Source: a virus. From it: DNA of 64,000 nt. The position numbers were made by a program, and so were the translations under genes. The notes under the pieces are model-generated. The model saw only the letters and a program-made list of their open reading frames with translations. It did no database searches and was not told the DNA's origin. Shown piece by piece: positions 1-8,212 of this stretch; the first letter of the stretch is position 1; each line of letters starts with the position of its first letter. The stretch lies in IMG/VR virus record IMGVR_UViG_3300042878_001826, positions 86,252 through 150,251 of that record; one strand, written 5' to 3'.

Positions 1-2
1 GG

Positions 3-959
3 AATACTGCAAATGTGACTAATATGGGTGCTATGTTCTATGAGGCAAGTGTTTTTAATTCGAACATAAGTAGTTGGAATACTGTAAATGTGACTGCAAT
101 GTATAGTATGTTCTTTAACGCATATTCCTTCAACAGACCAATCGGTTCTTGGAACACTGCAAATGTGACTGGTATGGGTAGTATGTTCTGGGGTGCAACA
201 TTGTTCAATCAGAATATATCCGCTTGGAATACCGCTGCGGTTGTAGATATGAGTGGTATGTTCTTTAGTTCTGCATTCAACAATGGTGGACAGCCAATGC
301 CTACTAACGGAAATAGCTGGAATACATCGTCGGTTCAATATATGAGCAATATGTTCAATCAAGCTACAAACTTCAATCAAAATATAGCAACATGGAACAC
401 TTTGAGTGTTATTTCTATGAGACAGATGTTCTATGGTGCTTCTGCTTTCAACAATGGTGGACAACCGATGCCGACTAATGGAAATAGTTGGAATACCACG
501 AATGTTACAGATATGTGGGGTATGTTCTCTTACACTACAAACTTTAATCAAAACATAGCAACATGGAATACTGCAAATGTTACTACTATGGGTCCTATGT
601 TCAACGGTAGTATATTCAACAATGGAGGACAACCAATACCAAGAAATGGAAGTAGCTGGAACACCGCATTGGTTACGGATATGAACTCAATGTTCTATAT
701 GAACGACGCGTTCAACCAAAACATAGGAACTTGGAATGTTTCTAACGTAACAGACTTCACAAATTTCATGTCGACAAAAACTCCGACTACGTTATCAACT
801 GCGAATCTTGATGCTATATATATAGGATGGGTTAGTAGACCAGTTAAACCAAATATCATCATCTCGTTTGGAACGGCGAATAGAACTTCCGCGAGTACAA
901 GTGCAAGAAACGCATTAATAGTTGCTAATTTATGGACTATAACAGATGGTGGAATATAA
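3..959 (+). CDS. BspA-like (DUF285) repeat protein, 5'-truncated; probable fibre or surface protein
   Basis: The frame is open to the first base of the window, so the N-terminus lies upstream. The visible 318 or so residues are about ten copies of a unit with W-N-T-x-x-V-T-x-M-x-x-M-F followed by F-N-Q-N-I. Spacing is 24 residues, or about 31 where an N-N-G-G-Q-P-x-P spacer is inserted. This is the DUF285/BspA-like leucine-rich-type repeat common in Bacteroidota surface proteins and in fibres of their phages. The repeats stop near residue 245 and a short non-repeat C-terminal end follows. It sits just upstream of, and co-directional with, another gene. A role in host attachment is inferred, not shown. 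Confidence 0.8.
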   Translation, partial: NTANVTNMGAMFYEASVFNSNISSWNTVNVTAMYSMFFNAYSFNRPIGSWNTANVTGMGSMFWGATLFNQNISAWNTAAVVDMSGMFFSSAFNNGGQPMPTNGNSWNTSSVQYMSNMFNQATNFNQNIATWNTLSVISMRQMFYGASAFNNGGQPMPTNGNSWNTTNVTDMWGMFSYTTNFNQNIATWNTANVTTMGPMFNGSIFNNGGQPIPRNGSSWNTALVTDMNSMFYMNDAFNQNIGTWNVSNVTDFTNFMSTKTPTTLSTANLDAIYIGWVSRPVKPNIIISFGTANRTSASTSARNALIVANLWTITDGGI

Positions 960-969
960 TATATAGTAT

Positions 970-2754
970 ATGATATCAAAATATAATAACTTTATTTTAG
1001 AAAAAGCTTTAAACGAGTCTACTTTATATGTTTCTCCTGAGATACTTAAAAGGCTACAAAAGATTGGTAGTGAAATATCAAGAGATTTAATAAATCAGTT
1101 AGGACAGGATATAAAGCCAGATGCAACATTCTTGGACGAAAGTGATAAAGAAGGTGAACTTACTTTCATCACGATAAGAAATGCAATCAAAAAACTAAGT
1201 GATATATATCATGGTGATCCAGATTTCGTTAAGAGTATTGGGGAGCCAGCAGTTGATACTTTTGCAATAAATATTTCAACCATGTTAAAGAACAACGAAC
1301 CTGATTTCTGGACTCAATCAAGAAATCCTATAAAGATAGGTAGATTCATAAGACAGGTATTTCCAGGTAAATATTCAGATGTTGATATTGAGAAGTTTGT
1401 TAACGCATTCAAAAGCTCCGATGAAAAGGATCTACAGAAGTTCATTCTAGTAGAAGGAGAAGATATTGCAAAATACTATTGGCACGAAAACTATAAAGAG
1501 ATGGCAGGAGACTTAGGAAGATCTTGTATGGCAAGAAAGAAATTCTTCAACATCTATACTCAAAATCCAGAAGTTTGTAGACTTTTAGTTCTTTTAGAAG
1601 ATGACAAAGTGATAGGAAGGTCTCTTATATGGAAGTTAGATAGAAACAACGGAGAAAGTGAGATTGAGTATTTCATGGATAGACAATATACCATAGAGCA
1701 ATCAGATGTCATCAAGTTCACAAACTACGCAAAAGAAAACGGATGGGCATATAAAACATACAACAACCACCATAGCTATTCAAACATAACCCATTTAGGA
1801 AGAGAGATGAACTGTGAGATAGTCGTAAAGATAGAAAAGAAGAATTATGATGAGTATCCTTATATGGATACACTCAAAAGATTTAATCCAAAGACAGGAG
1901 AACTTTTCAACGATACGGATAAAGATGGAAATGAAGGTCAGTTTCTATTAGAAGATACTGATGGAGACTACACGGAAATAAAATCGGGAAAATGGTCTGA
2001 ATATTATGATACAGAAATAGATGAAGATGATGCTGTATGGTCTAATGCATATGGCGACTGGTTACCTGAGAACAGAGCAGTTCACATAGAAACAGGAAGA
2101 GGTAGAAGTAATACTGGATGGTTTCCAGAAGATGACGAAAACATCTACTACTCGGAATGGGAAGATGAATATCTACACATAGACGACTGTAGATATTCTG
2201 AAGACAAAGACGAATACATACTGAGTAGAAATTCTATATCGGCTGCATATAAAATATATGAAGATGGAAGTATAGAAACAAGCTGGTATCACCAAGACGA
2301 CGACCATTGCATAGATATAGACAGAACGATGAGATGGTATGAAATACTATCGGAAAAAAATTCTGATTGGGAAGATGTTTCTAGAATGAATCTAAAAATC
2401 ACAGATAGATGGAGTACAGTATATAAAGAATTCTATCCTAAGATATTCAAAGTATTCTTATATAGAATGAAAAATTCAAAAGATAAAATCTATCTAAGCG
2501 TAAGAGATGCGAAGATACTTGGATTTGAATATGACAAAGATGATATGATTGAGATAGATGACTTCGAATACCACAAGAGATTGAATGAAGCTTATGTAAA
2601 TGATAAAAGTTTATTTGATACTTTAACAGAGAAATTGGAGAATGATCTTATTCCGAATACAGAAAGAATCGCGGATGAAGGCGAAGAAGATATGAAACAA
2701 ATGTATGTCAATAGGCTTCAAAGAGCTTGGGACAAAATGGGTTATGATAAATAA
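970..2754 (+). CDS. Unknown protein, paralogue family A (1 of 3), with capsid-targeting-like N-terminus
   Basis: A 594-residue acidic protein of unknown function. Its first residues, M-I-S-K-Y-N-N-F-I-L-E, resemble the T4 capsid-targeting peptide and carry I-L-E, a T4-prohead-protease-like cleavage pattern. Residues about 115-275 form a core shared with the genes at 32250 and 42509: a P-I-K-I-G-R-F-I-R segment, F-V-N-A-F-K, L-V-E-G-E-D-I-A-K-Y-Y, a conserved S-C-M, I-Y-T-Q-N and F-M-D-R-Q-Y. The C-terminal half is rich in D, E, Y and W and is not shared. An AT-rich AATATAATATATA element precedes the ATG. The conserved cysteine and F-M-D-R could be catalytic, but no known enzyme family was recognised. 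Confidence 0.85.
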   Translation: MISKYNNFILEKALNESTLYVSPEILKRLQKIGSEISRDLINQLGQDIKPDATFLDESDKEGELTFITIRNAIKKLSDIYHGDPDFVKSIGEPAVDTFAINISTMLKNNEPDFWTQSRNPIKIGRFIRQVFPGKYSDVDIEKFVNAFKSSDEKDLQKFILVEGEDIAKYYWHENYKEMAGDLGRSCMARKKFFNIYTQNPEVCRLLVLLEDDKVIGRSLIWKLDRNNGESEIEYFMDRQYTIEQSDVIKFTNYAKENGWAYKTYNNHHSYSNITHLGREMNCEIVVKIEKKNYDEYPYMDTLKRFNPKTGELFNDTDKDGNEGQFLLEDTDGDYTEIKSGKWSEYYDTEIDEDDAVWSNAYGDWLPENRAVHIETGRGRSNTGWFPEDDENIYYSEWEDEYLHIDDCRYSEDKDEYILSRNSISAAYKIYEDGSIETSWYHQDDDHCIDIDRTMRWYEILSEKNSDWEDVSRMNLKITDRWSTVYKEFYPKIFKVFLYRMKNSKDKIYLSVRDAKILGFEYDKDDMIEIDDFEYHKRLNEAYVNDKSLFDTLTEKLENDLIPNTERIADEGEEDMKQMYVNRLQRAWDKMGYDK

Positions 2755-2755
2755 G

Positions 2756-2784
2756 AAAAGTCGAAGAGAAATCTTCGACTTTTT
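2756..2784. terminator. Bidirectional intrinsic terminator
   Basis: A 12-bp perfect stem AAAAGTCGAAGA with a GAAA tetraloop, flanked by A and T runs, lies between two convergent genes and can serve both strands. Confidence 0.85.
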
Positions 2785-2787
2785 GAT

Positions 2788-3504
2788 TTATTTGGTGGCT
2801 ACTAATACTTTTACTCTTGGAAACTTCGTGCTGAATATTCTATGGTATCCATCAATCACTCGCCATTTGTCTCCAGACTTCTTTACAATCCCTCTGATAC
2901 CATTGTAGTTTTTATCAGAATAAAAATCTAAGTCTTTTTTCATTACTTTATCTAAATGCTTTTCGGTACCGAATATGATGTCGTCTTTATCGATTGTAAT
3001 AGATTCGTAGTTTGAATCTGTAATCTCTGGAAGAATCTTACCGTATTCTACTTTCAAAAGATACTCAATCTTTTCTTTTAAACTAGGTAATGAAAATACA
3101 GTCATAAGCTCTTCTTCAATCTTGTCTGCAATAGATTCTTTTATTCTGACATCGTTTACTTCTTGTCCATAGTACCCACCTTCAACTTCAATATCCCAGT
3201 TATCAGATTCCCATATTTTATAGGATCTAATAATTCTATCAATCGTATAGATGTCTATGTCTTTTCCAATACCATAAAGAACTTCGTTGATTGTGTTGTT
3301 TCTATTAGCAGCCTTTCCTTCTTCGAAAAATTCGTCGTATATTTTTTTGACTATTAAAGATACATCAACAGACTCAACAGACTCATTATGAATACTACCA
3401 CATCTACATATACCTTCTTCATCACACCCATAATTTTCACAATCATAAGTATAGCTATAGTCTACGTAAACACCGTTGTATTGAAATTTTATGTCTTTGA
3501 GCAT
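2788..3504 (-). CDS. Protein with C-terminal ParB/sulfiredoxin-like domain
   Basis: A 238-residue protein. Near the C-terminus (residues about 213-235) it carries W-R-V-I-D-G-Y-H-R-I followed by V-K-V-L-V-A, the typical G-x-H-R box of ParB-like nuclease/sulfiredoxin folds, which bind nucleotide phosphates. The N-terminal half has a cysteine cluster (residues about 22-35, C-x4-C-x4-C-x-C) that could bind metal, then acidic helical sequence. It ends a minus-strand operon that stops at the hairpin near 2770 and overlaps the gene upstream by about 16 bases. Substrate unknown. ParB-like domains in phages occur in partition, nuclease and modification proteins, and nothing here decides between them. 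Confidence 0.65.
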   Translation of the reverse strand: MLKDIKFQYNGVYVDYSYTYDCENYGCDEEGICRCGSIHNESVESVDVSLIVKKIYDEFFEEGKAANRNNTINEVLYGIGKDIDIYTIDRIIRSYKIWESDNWDIEVEGGYYGQEVNDVRIKESIADKIEEELMTVFSLPSLKEKIEYLLKVEYGKILPEITDSNYESITIDKDDIIFGTEKHLDKVMKKDLDFYSDKNYNGIRGIVKKSGDKWRVIDGYHRIFSTKFPRVKVLVATK

Positions 3505-3794
3505 CTTCTTCTTAGTTTATATTTTCTACCCTCTATTGTTTTGTAGCCATAAAACTTACCGTCTCTCATAGAGATATAGATTTCTTTGAGTATGTTTCCT
3601 GAAAGGTCGTGCCAGCCAGAATGAACCAGTTCTTCCTCACAGAATGGATACCATTGATTCAGTCTGTTGACTTTTCTCTTACCATCAACATTGATTGGAT
3701 TATCTAAATAAAGAAACTTAGAATCACCAAGATTCTCGTTCTTCTTATACATCATCTTTATTCTTGAAACAAGGTGTGCCTTTATGAAATTCAT
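3489..3794 (-). CDS. Small basic protein of unknown function
   Basis: A 101-residue protein with many lysines and arginines, ending in K-L-R-R-R-C-S-K-T. The centre contains W-Y-P-F-C-E-E-E-L-V and the C-terminal part a short G-K-F-Y-G-Y-K-T beta-like segment. Its start overlaps the stop of the upstream gene by the usual ATGA, so it is translated within the same minus-strand operon. No family was recognised. Confidence 0.7.
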   Translation of the reverse strand: MNFIKAHLVSRIKMMYKKNENLGDSKFLYLDNPINVDGKRKVNRLNQWYPFCEEELVHSGWHDLSGNILKEIYISMRDGKFYGYKTIEGRKYKLRRRCSKT

Positions 3795-4210
3795 ACTGCT
3801 TGCCCGTTTACGACTCCTTTGTGGTATCCTCTGAAGTCTGGATAGGTAATACCTTCTACTTTGTCTAAGTAGTTGGTGATTGCCCCAATGATGTTTTGAC
3901 GACCATTAGTATTGTCAGAGTGAACGTACCAGCTTTTAGGAAATGATTTGTCATTATCTAAGCAGTATCCGATTACATAGTCGACTGCATTTTTTCCCGT
4001 CATTTCGTTTCCGTCCGCGTCAAAGCAAGCCAAGTCGTGGTCGAAAGAGATCAAGTCAATGTCGTCGAATTTCGCGTTTACAACGTCTACAAAGTCGTCG
4101 TAGGTTCTAACAATAGTCCAGTCAGAATCTTTGGAATAAGCTACTCCTAACCCTTTAGAAGAGTTGTGTGCCATGTTCGCGGATCTGATGTCGTCTAAAA
4201 ATAAGTTCAT
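3791..4210 (-). CDS. Cyclic-phosphate processing receiver-domain protein (cREC-like)
   Basis: A 139-residue receiver-like domain. It starts with L-F-L-D-D-I-R (the acidic D-D pair at residues 6-7), has S-F-D-H-D-L-A in the middle and V-H-S-D-N-T-N-G-R-Q-N-I near residue 107. This arrangement is characteristic of the cREC family, a receiver-fold domain named for predicted processing of cyclic phosphate ends and often associated with RNA repair genes. It forms an ATGA overlap with the next gene downstream. The window also encodes two ligases and a Swiss-army-knife HAD phosphatase, which fits an RNA-end-repair role. The enzymatic activity itself is inferred from the family. Confidence 0.7.
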   Translation of the reverse strand: MNLFLDDIRSANMAHNSSKGLGVAYSKDSDWTIVRTYDDFVDVVNAKFDDIDLISFDHDLACFDADGNEMTGKNAVDYVIGYCLDNDKSFPKSWYVHSDNTNGRQNIIGAITNYLDKVEGITYPDFRGYHKGVVNGQAV

Positions 4211-4211
4211 T

Positions 4212-4382
4212 TTAGTCTAAGTAAATGTCTAAGTATTCAGTGAAGCAATAGTCTAATAGTACGCCTTGGTACATCAGCTGTTCGTATTCAAAAAGGTTAT
4301 CACACTTTGACAATCTGTCGATGATGAAGTTCGCGTAGATTTGTCCAAAGTATTGAGCGATTTGTTTTAGTTTATTTTTCAT
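4212..4382 (-). CDS. Small unknown protein
   Basis: A 56-residue protein beginning M-K-N-K-L-K-Q-I-A-Q-Y-F and ending Y-L-D-I-Y-L-D. A longer frame extends upstream but would run deep into the preceding gene. The ATG chosen here overlaps that gene's TGA (ATGA), the coupling seen throughout this phage. It looks like two amphipathic helices. No family recognised. Confidence 0.65.
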   Translation of the reverse strand: MKNKLKQIAQYFGQIYANFIIDRLSKCDNLFEYEQLMYQGVLLDYCFTEYLDIYLD

Positions 4383-4633
4383 TGTTCGTTTTTTAAAAGT
4401 TCTTCTAATTGATTGATAGTTATTACAGACTCTACGTTTGTTAGGTTCTGCTCGCCTAGTGGTCTTGAAAGCTGAGATTTTAACCAAGTCTCTCTAGTAC
4501 TATTCTTAATCTGCGTTGCCTTTTCAAAGGAAGTTGGATCGGAAGATACAATGTCCCATTCTTTTTTCCCAAAGTTTTCGCTAAACGGATCTGTTTCGGT
4601 CCAGCTGCAGATAACAACATATATATTTTCCAT
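4379..4633 (-). CDS. Small unknown protein
   Basis: An 84-residue protein starting M-E-N-I-Y-V-V-I-C-S-W, suggesting one N-terminal beta strand, followed by charged helical sequence ending L-E-E-L-L-K-N-E-Q. It is first in a small run of ATGA-coupled genes (4633 down to 3489) and has a TATCTTTG host-like -7 box at 4650-4657, about 17 bases upstream of its start. It is likely the promoter-proximal gene of that transcript. Function unknown. Confidence 0.7.
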   Translation of the reverse strand: MENIYVVICSWTETDPFSENFGKKEWDIVSSDPTSFEKATQIKNSTRETWLKSQLSRPLGEQNLTNVESVITINQLEELLKNEQ

Positions 4634-4649
4634 AGTGTTTTATTTTAAA

Positions 4650-4657
4650 CAAAGATA
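4650..4657 (-). promoter_or_regulatory. Host-like -7 box (TATCTTTG)
   Basis: On the minus strand the sequence reads TATCTTTG, the Bacteroidota TAnnTTTG -7 element, about 17 bases before the ATG at 4633. No good TTTG -33 box is present at 19-20 bases, so the promoter may be weak. Confidence 0.5.
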
Positions 4658-4668
4658 AGGAATGTTTG

Positions 4669-5121
4669 CTAGTTTTGAAAGTTTCTAAGAAATTTCTTTT
4701 CGACTGGTCTCAAACCATCCATTCCGCACTGTCCGATTCTGTCCAGAACGAGGTCCATGTCGAGGTTGTCGTAGATCCATTGGTCGAGCTTGGCCTTGTA
4801 CGTGTTCCATCTGAAACGGTTTAAGGCGTTCACGAATGGCTTAAGCGAGCTTTCGACACAGAGCTTGTTGTCCAGAACTCTTTCTGAAACATCTTCTGTT
4901 GTGTGCTCGATAAGGTTGTTGTCCAATATCTTAGAATACTTCTCTATGTCTAACGGAGAGAATATAAGATAAAGAGTATAACGTTCCTTGTCGTTGAAGT
5001 CAAAGAACGAATCCGGGTTCATAGAAGATATAGCAAGTTTCTCTTGCTCGGAAAACCTTTCGTAGTCTTTGTCAAGCTCGAAAGAGGATTTGTTGAATTC
5101 TATTTTGTATACTCTGTTCAT
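4669..5121 (-). CDS. Unknown protein with helical C-terminal L-D-R-I...E-K-K-F-L motif
   Basis: A 150-residue acidic protein. The N-terminal half contains R-Y-T-L-Y-L-I-F-S-P, suggesting a beta core. The last 25 residues, D-L-V-L-D-R-I-G-Q-C-G followed by L-R-P-V-E-K-K-F-L, resemble the short helical motif (L-D-K-I-x3-G-x-x-x-L-T-x-E-E-K-x-F-L) at the C-termini of many Bacteroidota proteins. That likeness is from memory and weak. The start codon is directly preceded by TTTTTAATATATATACC, one of the best copies of the recurrent AT-rich element. Monocistronic or first of a run. Function unknown. Confidence 0.7.
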   Translation of the reverse strand: MNRVYKIEFNKSSFELDKDYERFSEQEKLAISSMNPDSFFDFNDKERYTLYLIFSPLDIEKYSKILDNNLIEHTTEDVSERVLDNKLCVESSLKPFVNALNRFRWNTYKAKLDQWIYDNLDMDLVLDRIGQCGMDGLRPVEKKFLRNFQN

Positions 5122-5123
5122 AT

Positions 5124-5140
5124 GGTATATATATTAAAAA
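5124..5140 (-). promoter_or_regulatory. AT-rich phage promoter/start element
   Basis: Minus-strand TTTTTAATATATATACC immediately before the ATG at 5121; same element as upstream of 8231, 37215 and 51820. Confidence 0.5.
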
Positions 5141-5160
5141 CATGTAACATCATGATATAC

Positions 5161-5814
5161 TTATAACTCTATAATATCATTATGTTCTTGTCCTAAGATT
5201 TCGAAAGATTTCCAATCATATCCTGATTGTCTAGAATCTTTTGTCAATGCCACATAGTAAATAGTGCCACCTAAATCTGCTTTTATTACTTTTGGTATAA
5301 GGTGATTCTTTACTTTCTTAAACTTCTCACAAAGTTTTTCGTTTACAGCTTCTTCGATTATACCAAATACATGACGATCAAAAACAGACTTCATCTTCTC
5401 TAATCTTCTAAGCTCTTCACCAAGCTCGAATTGTTTTTGTTTGCTTAAAATAAAGTTTATCTTTTCTTCTCTTGCGAGAACTTTTTCTTTAGAGAAAGTA
5501 ACTCTGTCAGTAGAGTAAGCCCATCCAAAATGTTCGTCTTTTCTTATAGAGTATTTATAAGTAATTCCATCTCTATCAAAATAGACTTGCATAGATCCTT
5601 TTTCACCTGGATTCATACTATCAATAGGTTCGACTTCATTGATTATCTTATCGATGAAATCTGAAAAGTCTTTTCTTCTCCTATCCGCTCTTTCTTTTGC
5701 ACGAAGATAAAGTTCATGTAGCTCTTTGAAGCTCCAAGTCTTTGGATCTCTATCGAATTTACATTCAAACTCCCATCTTCTCAAAAAGTTTACTCCCAGG
5801 TTTTTATTGTACAT
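5161..5814 (-). CDS. Unknown protein with central coiled-coil
   Basis: A 217-residue, highly charged protein. The N-terminal third is helical (E-L-H-E-L-Y-L-R-A-K-E-R-A-D-R-R-R-K), the middle has a short beta segment (M-Q-V-Y-F-D-R-D-G-I-T-Y-K-Y), and residues about 105-175 are long charged helix. It lies three bases downstream of the preceding minus-strand gene and is presumably co-transcribed with it. No motif ties it to a known function. Confidence 0.7.
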   Translation of the reverse strand: MYNKNLGVNFLRRWEFECKFDRDPKTWSFKELHELYLRAKERADRRRKDFSDFIDKIINEVEPIDSMNPGEKGSMQVYFDRDGITYKYSIRKDEHFGWAYSTDRVTFSKEKVLAREEKINFILSKQKQFELGEELRRLEKMKSVFDRHVFGIIEEAVNEKLCEKFKKVKNHLIPKVIKADLGGTIYYVALTKDSRQSGYDWKSFEILGQEHNDIIEL

Positions 5815-5817
5815 TGC

Positions 5818-6060
5818 TTATTTTTTTAAAGTCTCGTCAATCTTGATGTCTCTCTCAATCGCTTCTTTATTTTGATGATACCAAATTCTAAAGTCACATC
5901 CGTAGTAGATGAACTCTTTGATAGTTTTACCATCTTCTTCATATTCAGCACAACAAGTTTGACCAAACATGAATCTACTAAAACTTTCTTTCCAGATATC
6001 CGGAATTTCAGAATCTTTGATGTCTCTACCTTCTTCGTATATTTCTTTTAGATTTTTCAT
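5818..6060 (-). CDS. Small unknown protein with shared C-terminal tail motif
   Basis: An 80-residue acidic protein with three cysteines in the middle. It ends I-E-R-D-I-K-I-D-E-T-L-K-K, matching the tail R-(D/E)-x-K-(L/I)-x-x-x-L seen on about a dozen small proteins, mostly at 23.9-32 kb. A TATATTTG sequence on the minus strand near 6078-6085 could be its -7 box. Function unknown; the tail is the only recognisable feature. Confidence 0.7.
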   Translation of the reverse strand: MKNLKEIYEEGRDIKDSEIPDIWKESFSRFMFGQTCCAEYEEDGKTIKEFIYYGCDFRIWYHQNKEAIERDIKIDETLKK

Positions 6061-6107
6061 GTACTTTTCTTTTAGTCTACAAATATACGGATTTTATTTC
6101 AAAGATA

Positions 6108-6710
6108 TTATCTTTTTATGAAATTGTCTAATATTATGAACGTGTCTCTTTTATTTTCTGGATGAAAAAGAAGTCCGTATCTTTTTTTAGAATCACTTAG
6201 TATTGCAGCAATCTTTCCGTTTATTGTTGCATGAACTTCAAATTCTTTAGGACAATCGATAGGATTATCGTTGAACGCAAACGAAACAGGAGTTGAATCT
6301 AAATCTATTCCTTCAAAAAGCCAATGTTCTTTTATGTTGCCTAATATAGATTCTCCTATAGTAAGTTCAGTTCCACTATTTACCTTTGCACCATAGTGTA
6401 TTGCCATGGTCTGCATACCAAAACATATACCTAATAAAGGACAGTCTAGTTTATCCATTGCCAACGCGGCCAAAGAATAGTCGTCTTTGTTTGCTCTATA
6501 GTCAGATCCGGTTGATATAGCACATAATATTTTTTCTGCACCCAAAATTTCATTTAGCTTCGCCACATCGTCCACTACAATGTGTTCGATATTCCTATCT
6601 TTTAGATAAAGAACTATGTTTTCTAAATACTTTTTTTCAGGTGGTTTACTGTTATCTATTACTAACACCTTTCCTATATCAAAACTTTCAAATCTTTTTA
6701 TCCATCTCAT
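6108..6710 (-). CDS. Class I glutamine amidotransferase-like protein with capsid-targeting-like N-terminus
   Basis: A 200-residue single-domain protein. P-L-L-G-I-C-F-G-M-Q places the nucleophilic cysteine at residue 96, and L-F-H-P-E-N gives the H183-x-E185 of the catalytic triad, so a class I glutaminase fold (releasing ammonia from glutamine, as in GuaA/TrpG) is well supported. No synthetase domain is fused or adjacent, so the acceptor is unknown. The N-terminus M-R-W-I-K-R-F-E-S-F matches the peptide shared by about thirteen proteins here, and the fold proper begins with V-L-V-I-D-N at residue 15. A short unfused amidotransferase could alternatively be a peptidase-like (PfpI/C26) hydrolase. 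AATAATATATA precedes the start. Confidence 0.8.
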   Translation of the reverse strand: MRWIKRFESFDIGKVLVIDNSKPPEKKYLENIVLYLKDRNIEHIVVDDVAKLNEILGAEKILCAISTGSDYRANKDDYSLAALAMDKLDCPLLGICFGMQTMAIHYGAKVNSGTELTIGESILGNIKEHWLFEGIDLDSTPVSFAFNDNPIDCPKEFEVHATINGKIAAILSDSKKRYGLLFHPENKRDTFIILDNFIKR

Positions 6711-6736
6711 ATACTATATATTATTTATATGAAATA

Positions 6737-6758
6737 AAAAAAGAGCCGAAGCTCTTTT
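6737..6758 (-). terminator. Intrinsic terminator
   Basis: AAAAGAGC stem with CGAA loop and GCTCTTTT arm, followed on the minus strand by an A/T run. It closes the peptidase/UVR-motif operon and overlaps that operon's last stop codon. Confidence 0.7.
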
Positions 6759-6915
6759 ATTTGTTTTCTTTTATTTGCTCTACACCGTAGAATATCATTA
6801 GTTCATCTATCCATCTTTTTATGATAGCCGCCTTTTCATATTCCTCAATCTCTACTACATAATCTAATCTCATTTTTAAAAAGACTATATCGTATGGTAA
6901 ATCTTCGTTTTTCAT
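6757..6915 (-). CDS. Small UVR-motif-like protein
   Basis: A 52-residue protein starting M-K-N-E-D-L-P. Its helical pair (residues about 8-45, M-R-L-D-Y-V-V-E-I-E-E-Y-E-K-A-A-I-I-K) follows the UVR/UvrB-C interaction motif pattern, E-x-Y-E-x-A-A-x-x-R/K. The start was chosen because it follows the upstream stop codon by one base; the longer reading frame would overlap the peptidase gene. UVR motifs mediate protein-protein contacts in UvrB, UvrC and ClpC/McsA. Here the partner is unknown, and translational coupling to the peptidase suggests a joint role. Confidence 0.65.
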   Translation of the reverse strand: MKNEDLPYDIVFLKMRLDYVVEIEEYEKAAIIKRWIDELMIFYGVEQIKENK

Positions 6916-6916
6916 T

Positions 6917-8140
6917 TTAGTCCCAAATATCGTCGCAGTATCCGTAGTTGTCTGCGTAGTCATTTACATTTTTACCTTTGTACTCTCCTAAGTCTCCACC
7001 ATTTGAGTAGTCTAACTCTGGTAAGAACTCTAACAAATCGTTTCGAGTACATTCAGTTTTGTGCTCACCATTTTTGTAGTAAGCAGTAAGGTTCATTCCA
7101 TCCCACTCTACACTTATATATTCAATGTCAAGAGATTTCAACAAGTCTTCGATAAGAGATTTCTCATACTCTTTTCGGTCTTTACAAAGGTCTACTTTCA
7201 CTACTTTTTTAGTAGTGGCATTTATTTCAATGTTAGAAACATAACCGTACTTATTGTCGTAGAACCAGATTGGCTCTATTTTATCTACTGGTTTTCCCCA
7301 GTTAGAAGTTTTTGATCTACTGTAGTCGTAGTCGTATTCATCATCATCGTATCCACCTCGACTCCAACCACCGTAAGACCCGTAAGAAGATCCGTAAGAT
7401 TTGTACTCTGTTGTTTTTGGGTCACGTTCTACCGGTAATGCGTTCCAATCTACTTTCAAACAAGCTTCTGCAAGTTTAGTTAAGTGTTCAATATCTTGTT
7501 TCTCAGAAAATGTGTGCTCGTTTTGGTAACCTACTGATATGTTTGTACACTCAGCATAGATACTTACAAACTGAACAGAGTCAGTTAAGATACCTGTGTC
7601 GTCATTTTCGTATTTGAAAGTAGAGTCTACATCGTTTAAAGCTTTTGCTAAAGCAGAACCGAATGTATCAGAGCAACATCTAGCACCACTTTGGTAAGTA
7701 ATGATTGAGTTATTACCTCTACGGTCGAAAGATATTACTTTGTTGATACCTTCAATCTTATTTTCTTTTTGAACAGTTGCAACTTTTCTAGAACCGATAC
7801 AACCAACTTCTTCACCTAAGAAGAAGTAATAAAGTCCTGCTATGTTATTCTCAATCATATTAAGCATGATTGCAACACCAGCTTTATCATCTGCACCTAA
7901 GATAGATTTACCATCAGTTTTGATTATATTTCCTTCGAATACGTGAGTAACATCCGTAAGTGCAGAAGTGGCAGTATCTAAGTGAGCAGTAAACATAACG
8001 TCGCTCTCACCTATTTTGATAAACAAGTTTCCGAACTCGTCAGCTTGAAGACCTTCACCTAAAAGTGGAAAGATCTCAGACTCAGTCCCGTGTGGGTATG
8101 TTCTGCTTGTCAATTCTAAAAACTTATCTTTAATATTCAT
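6917..8140 (-). CDS. M20/M42-like metallopeptidase (paralogue 1)
   Basis: A 407-residue zinc-peptidase-like protein. It has H53-L-D55, G-A-D84-D-K-A-G, G-E-E110/111-V-G-C-I-G-S, a later S-F-D-R-R-G and N-E-H-T-F-S-E, the ordered metal ligands of the di-zinc M20/M42 aminopeptidase fold (peptidase T-like). After about residue 265 comes a Gly/Ser/Tyr/Asp-rich linker and an extra C-terminal domain. The ATG was chosen because it follows a host-like promoter at 8163-8194; upstream in-frame codons precede that promoter. The gene at 40986 is a paralogue. Role is unknown: it could process host peptides or degrade host proteins for amino acids. Confidence 0.85.
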   Translation of the reverse strand: MNIKDKFLELTSRTYPHGTESEIFPLLGEGLQADEFGNLFIKIGESDVMFTAHLDTATSALTDVTHVFEGNIIKTDGKSILGADDKAGVAIMLNMIENNIAGLYYFFLGEEVGCIGSRKVATVQKENKIEGINKVISFDRRGNNSIITYQSGARCCSDTFGSALAKALNDVDSTFKYENDDTGILTDSVQFVSIYAECTNISVGYQNEHTFSEKQDIEHLTKLAEACLKVDWNALPVERDPKTTEYKSYGSSYGSYGGWSRGGYDDDEYDYDYSRSKTSNWGKPVDKIEPIWFYDNKYGYVSNIEINATTKKVVKVDLCKDRKEYEKSLIEDLLKSLDIEYISVEWDGMNLTAYYKNGEHKTECTRNDLLEFLPELDYSNGGDLGEYKGKNVNDYADNYGYCDDIWD

Positions 8141-8162
8141 CTTGCTTATTTTATTTGTTTTA

Positions 8163-8194
8163 CAAAGATATGGATAAATAAAGTTATTAACAAA
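8163..8194 (-). promoter_or_regulatory. Host-like promoter, TTTG-N20-TATCTTTG
   Basis: On the minus strand a TTTG (8191-8194) is followed after exactly 20 bases by TATCTTTG (8163-8170), the Bacteroidota housekeeping-type promoter. The ATG of the peptidase lies about 23 bases further on. Confidence 0.8.
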
Positions 8195-8212
8195 TATTTT
8201 AAATAGATTTTC

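Noticed and set aside
15-959. Reading the first gene as starting at the GTG near the window start
   Set aside because: The repeat unit W-N-T-A-N-V-T is already in progress at base 1, so the gene is truncated rather than beginning there.
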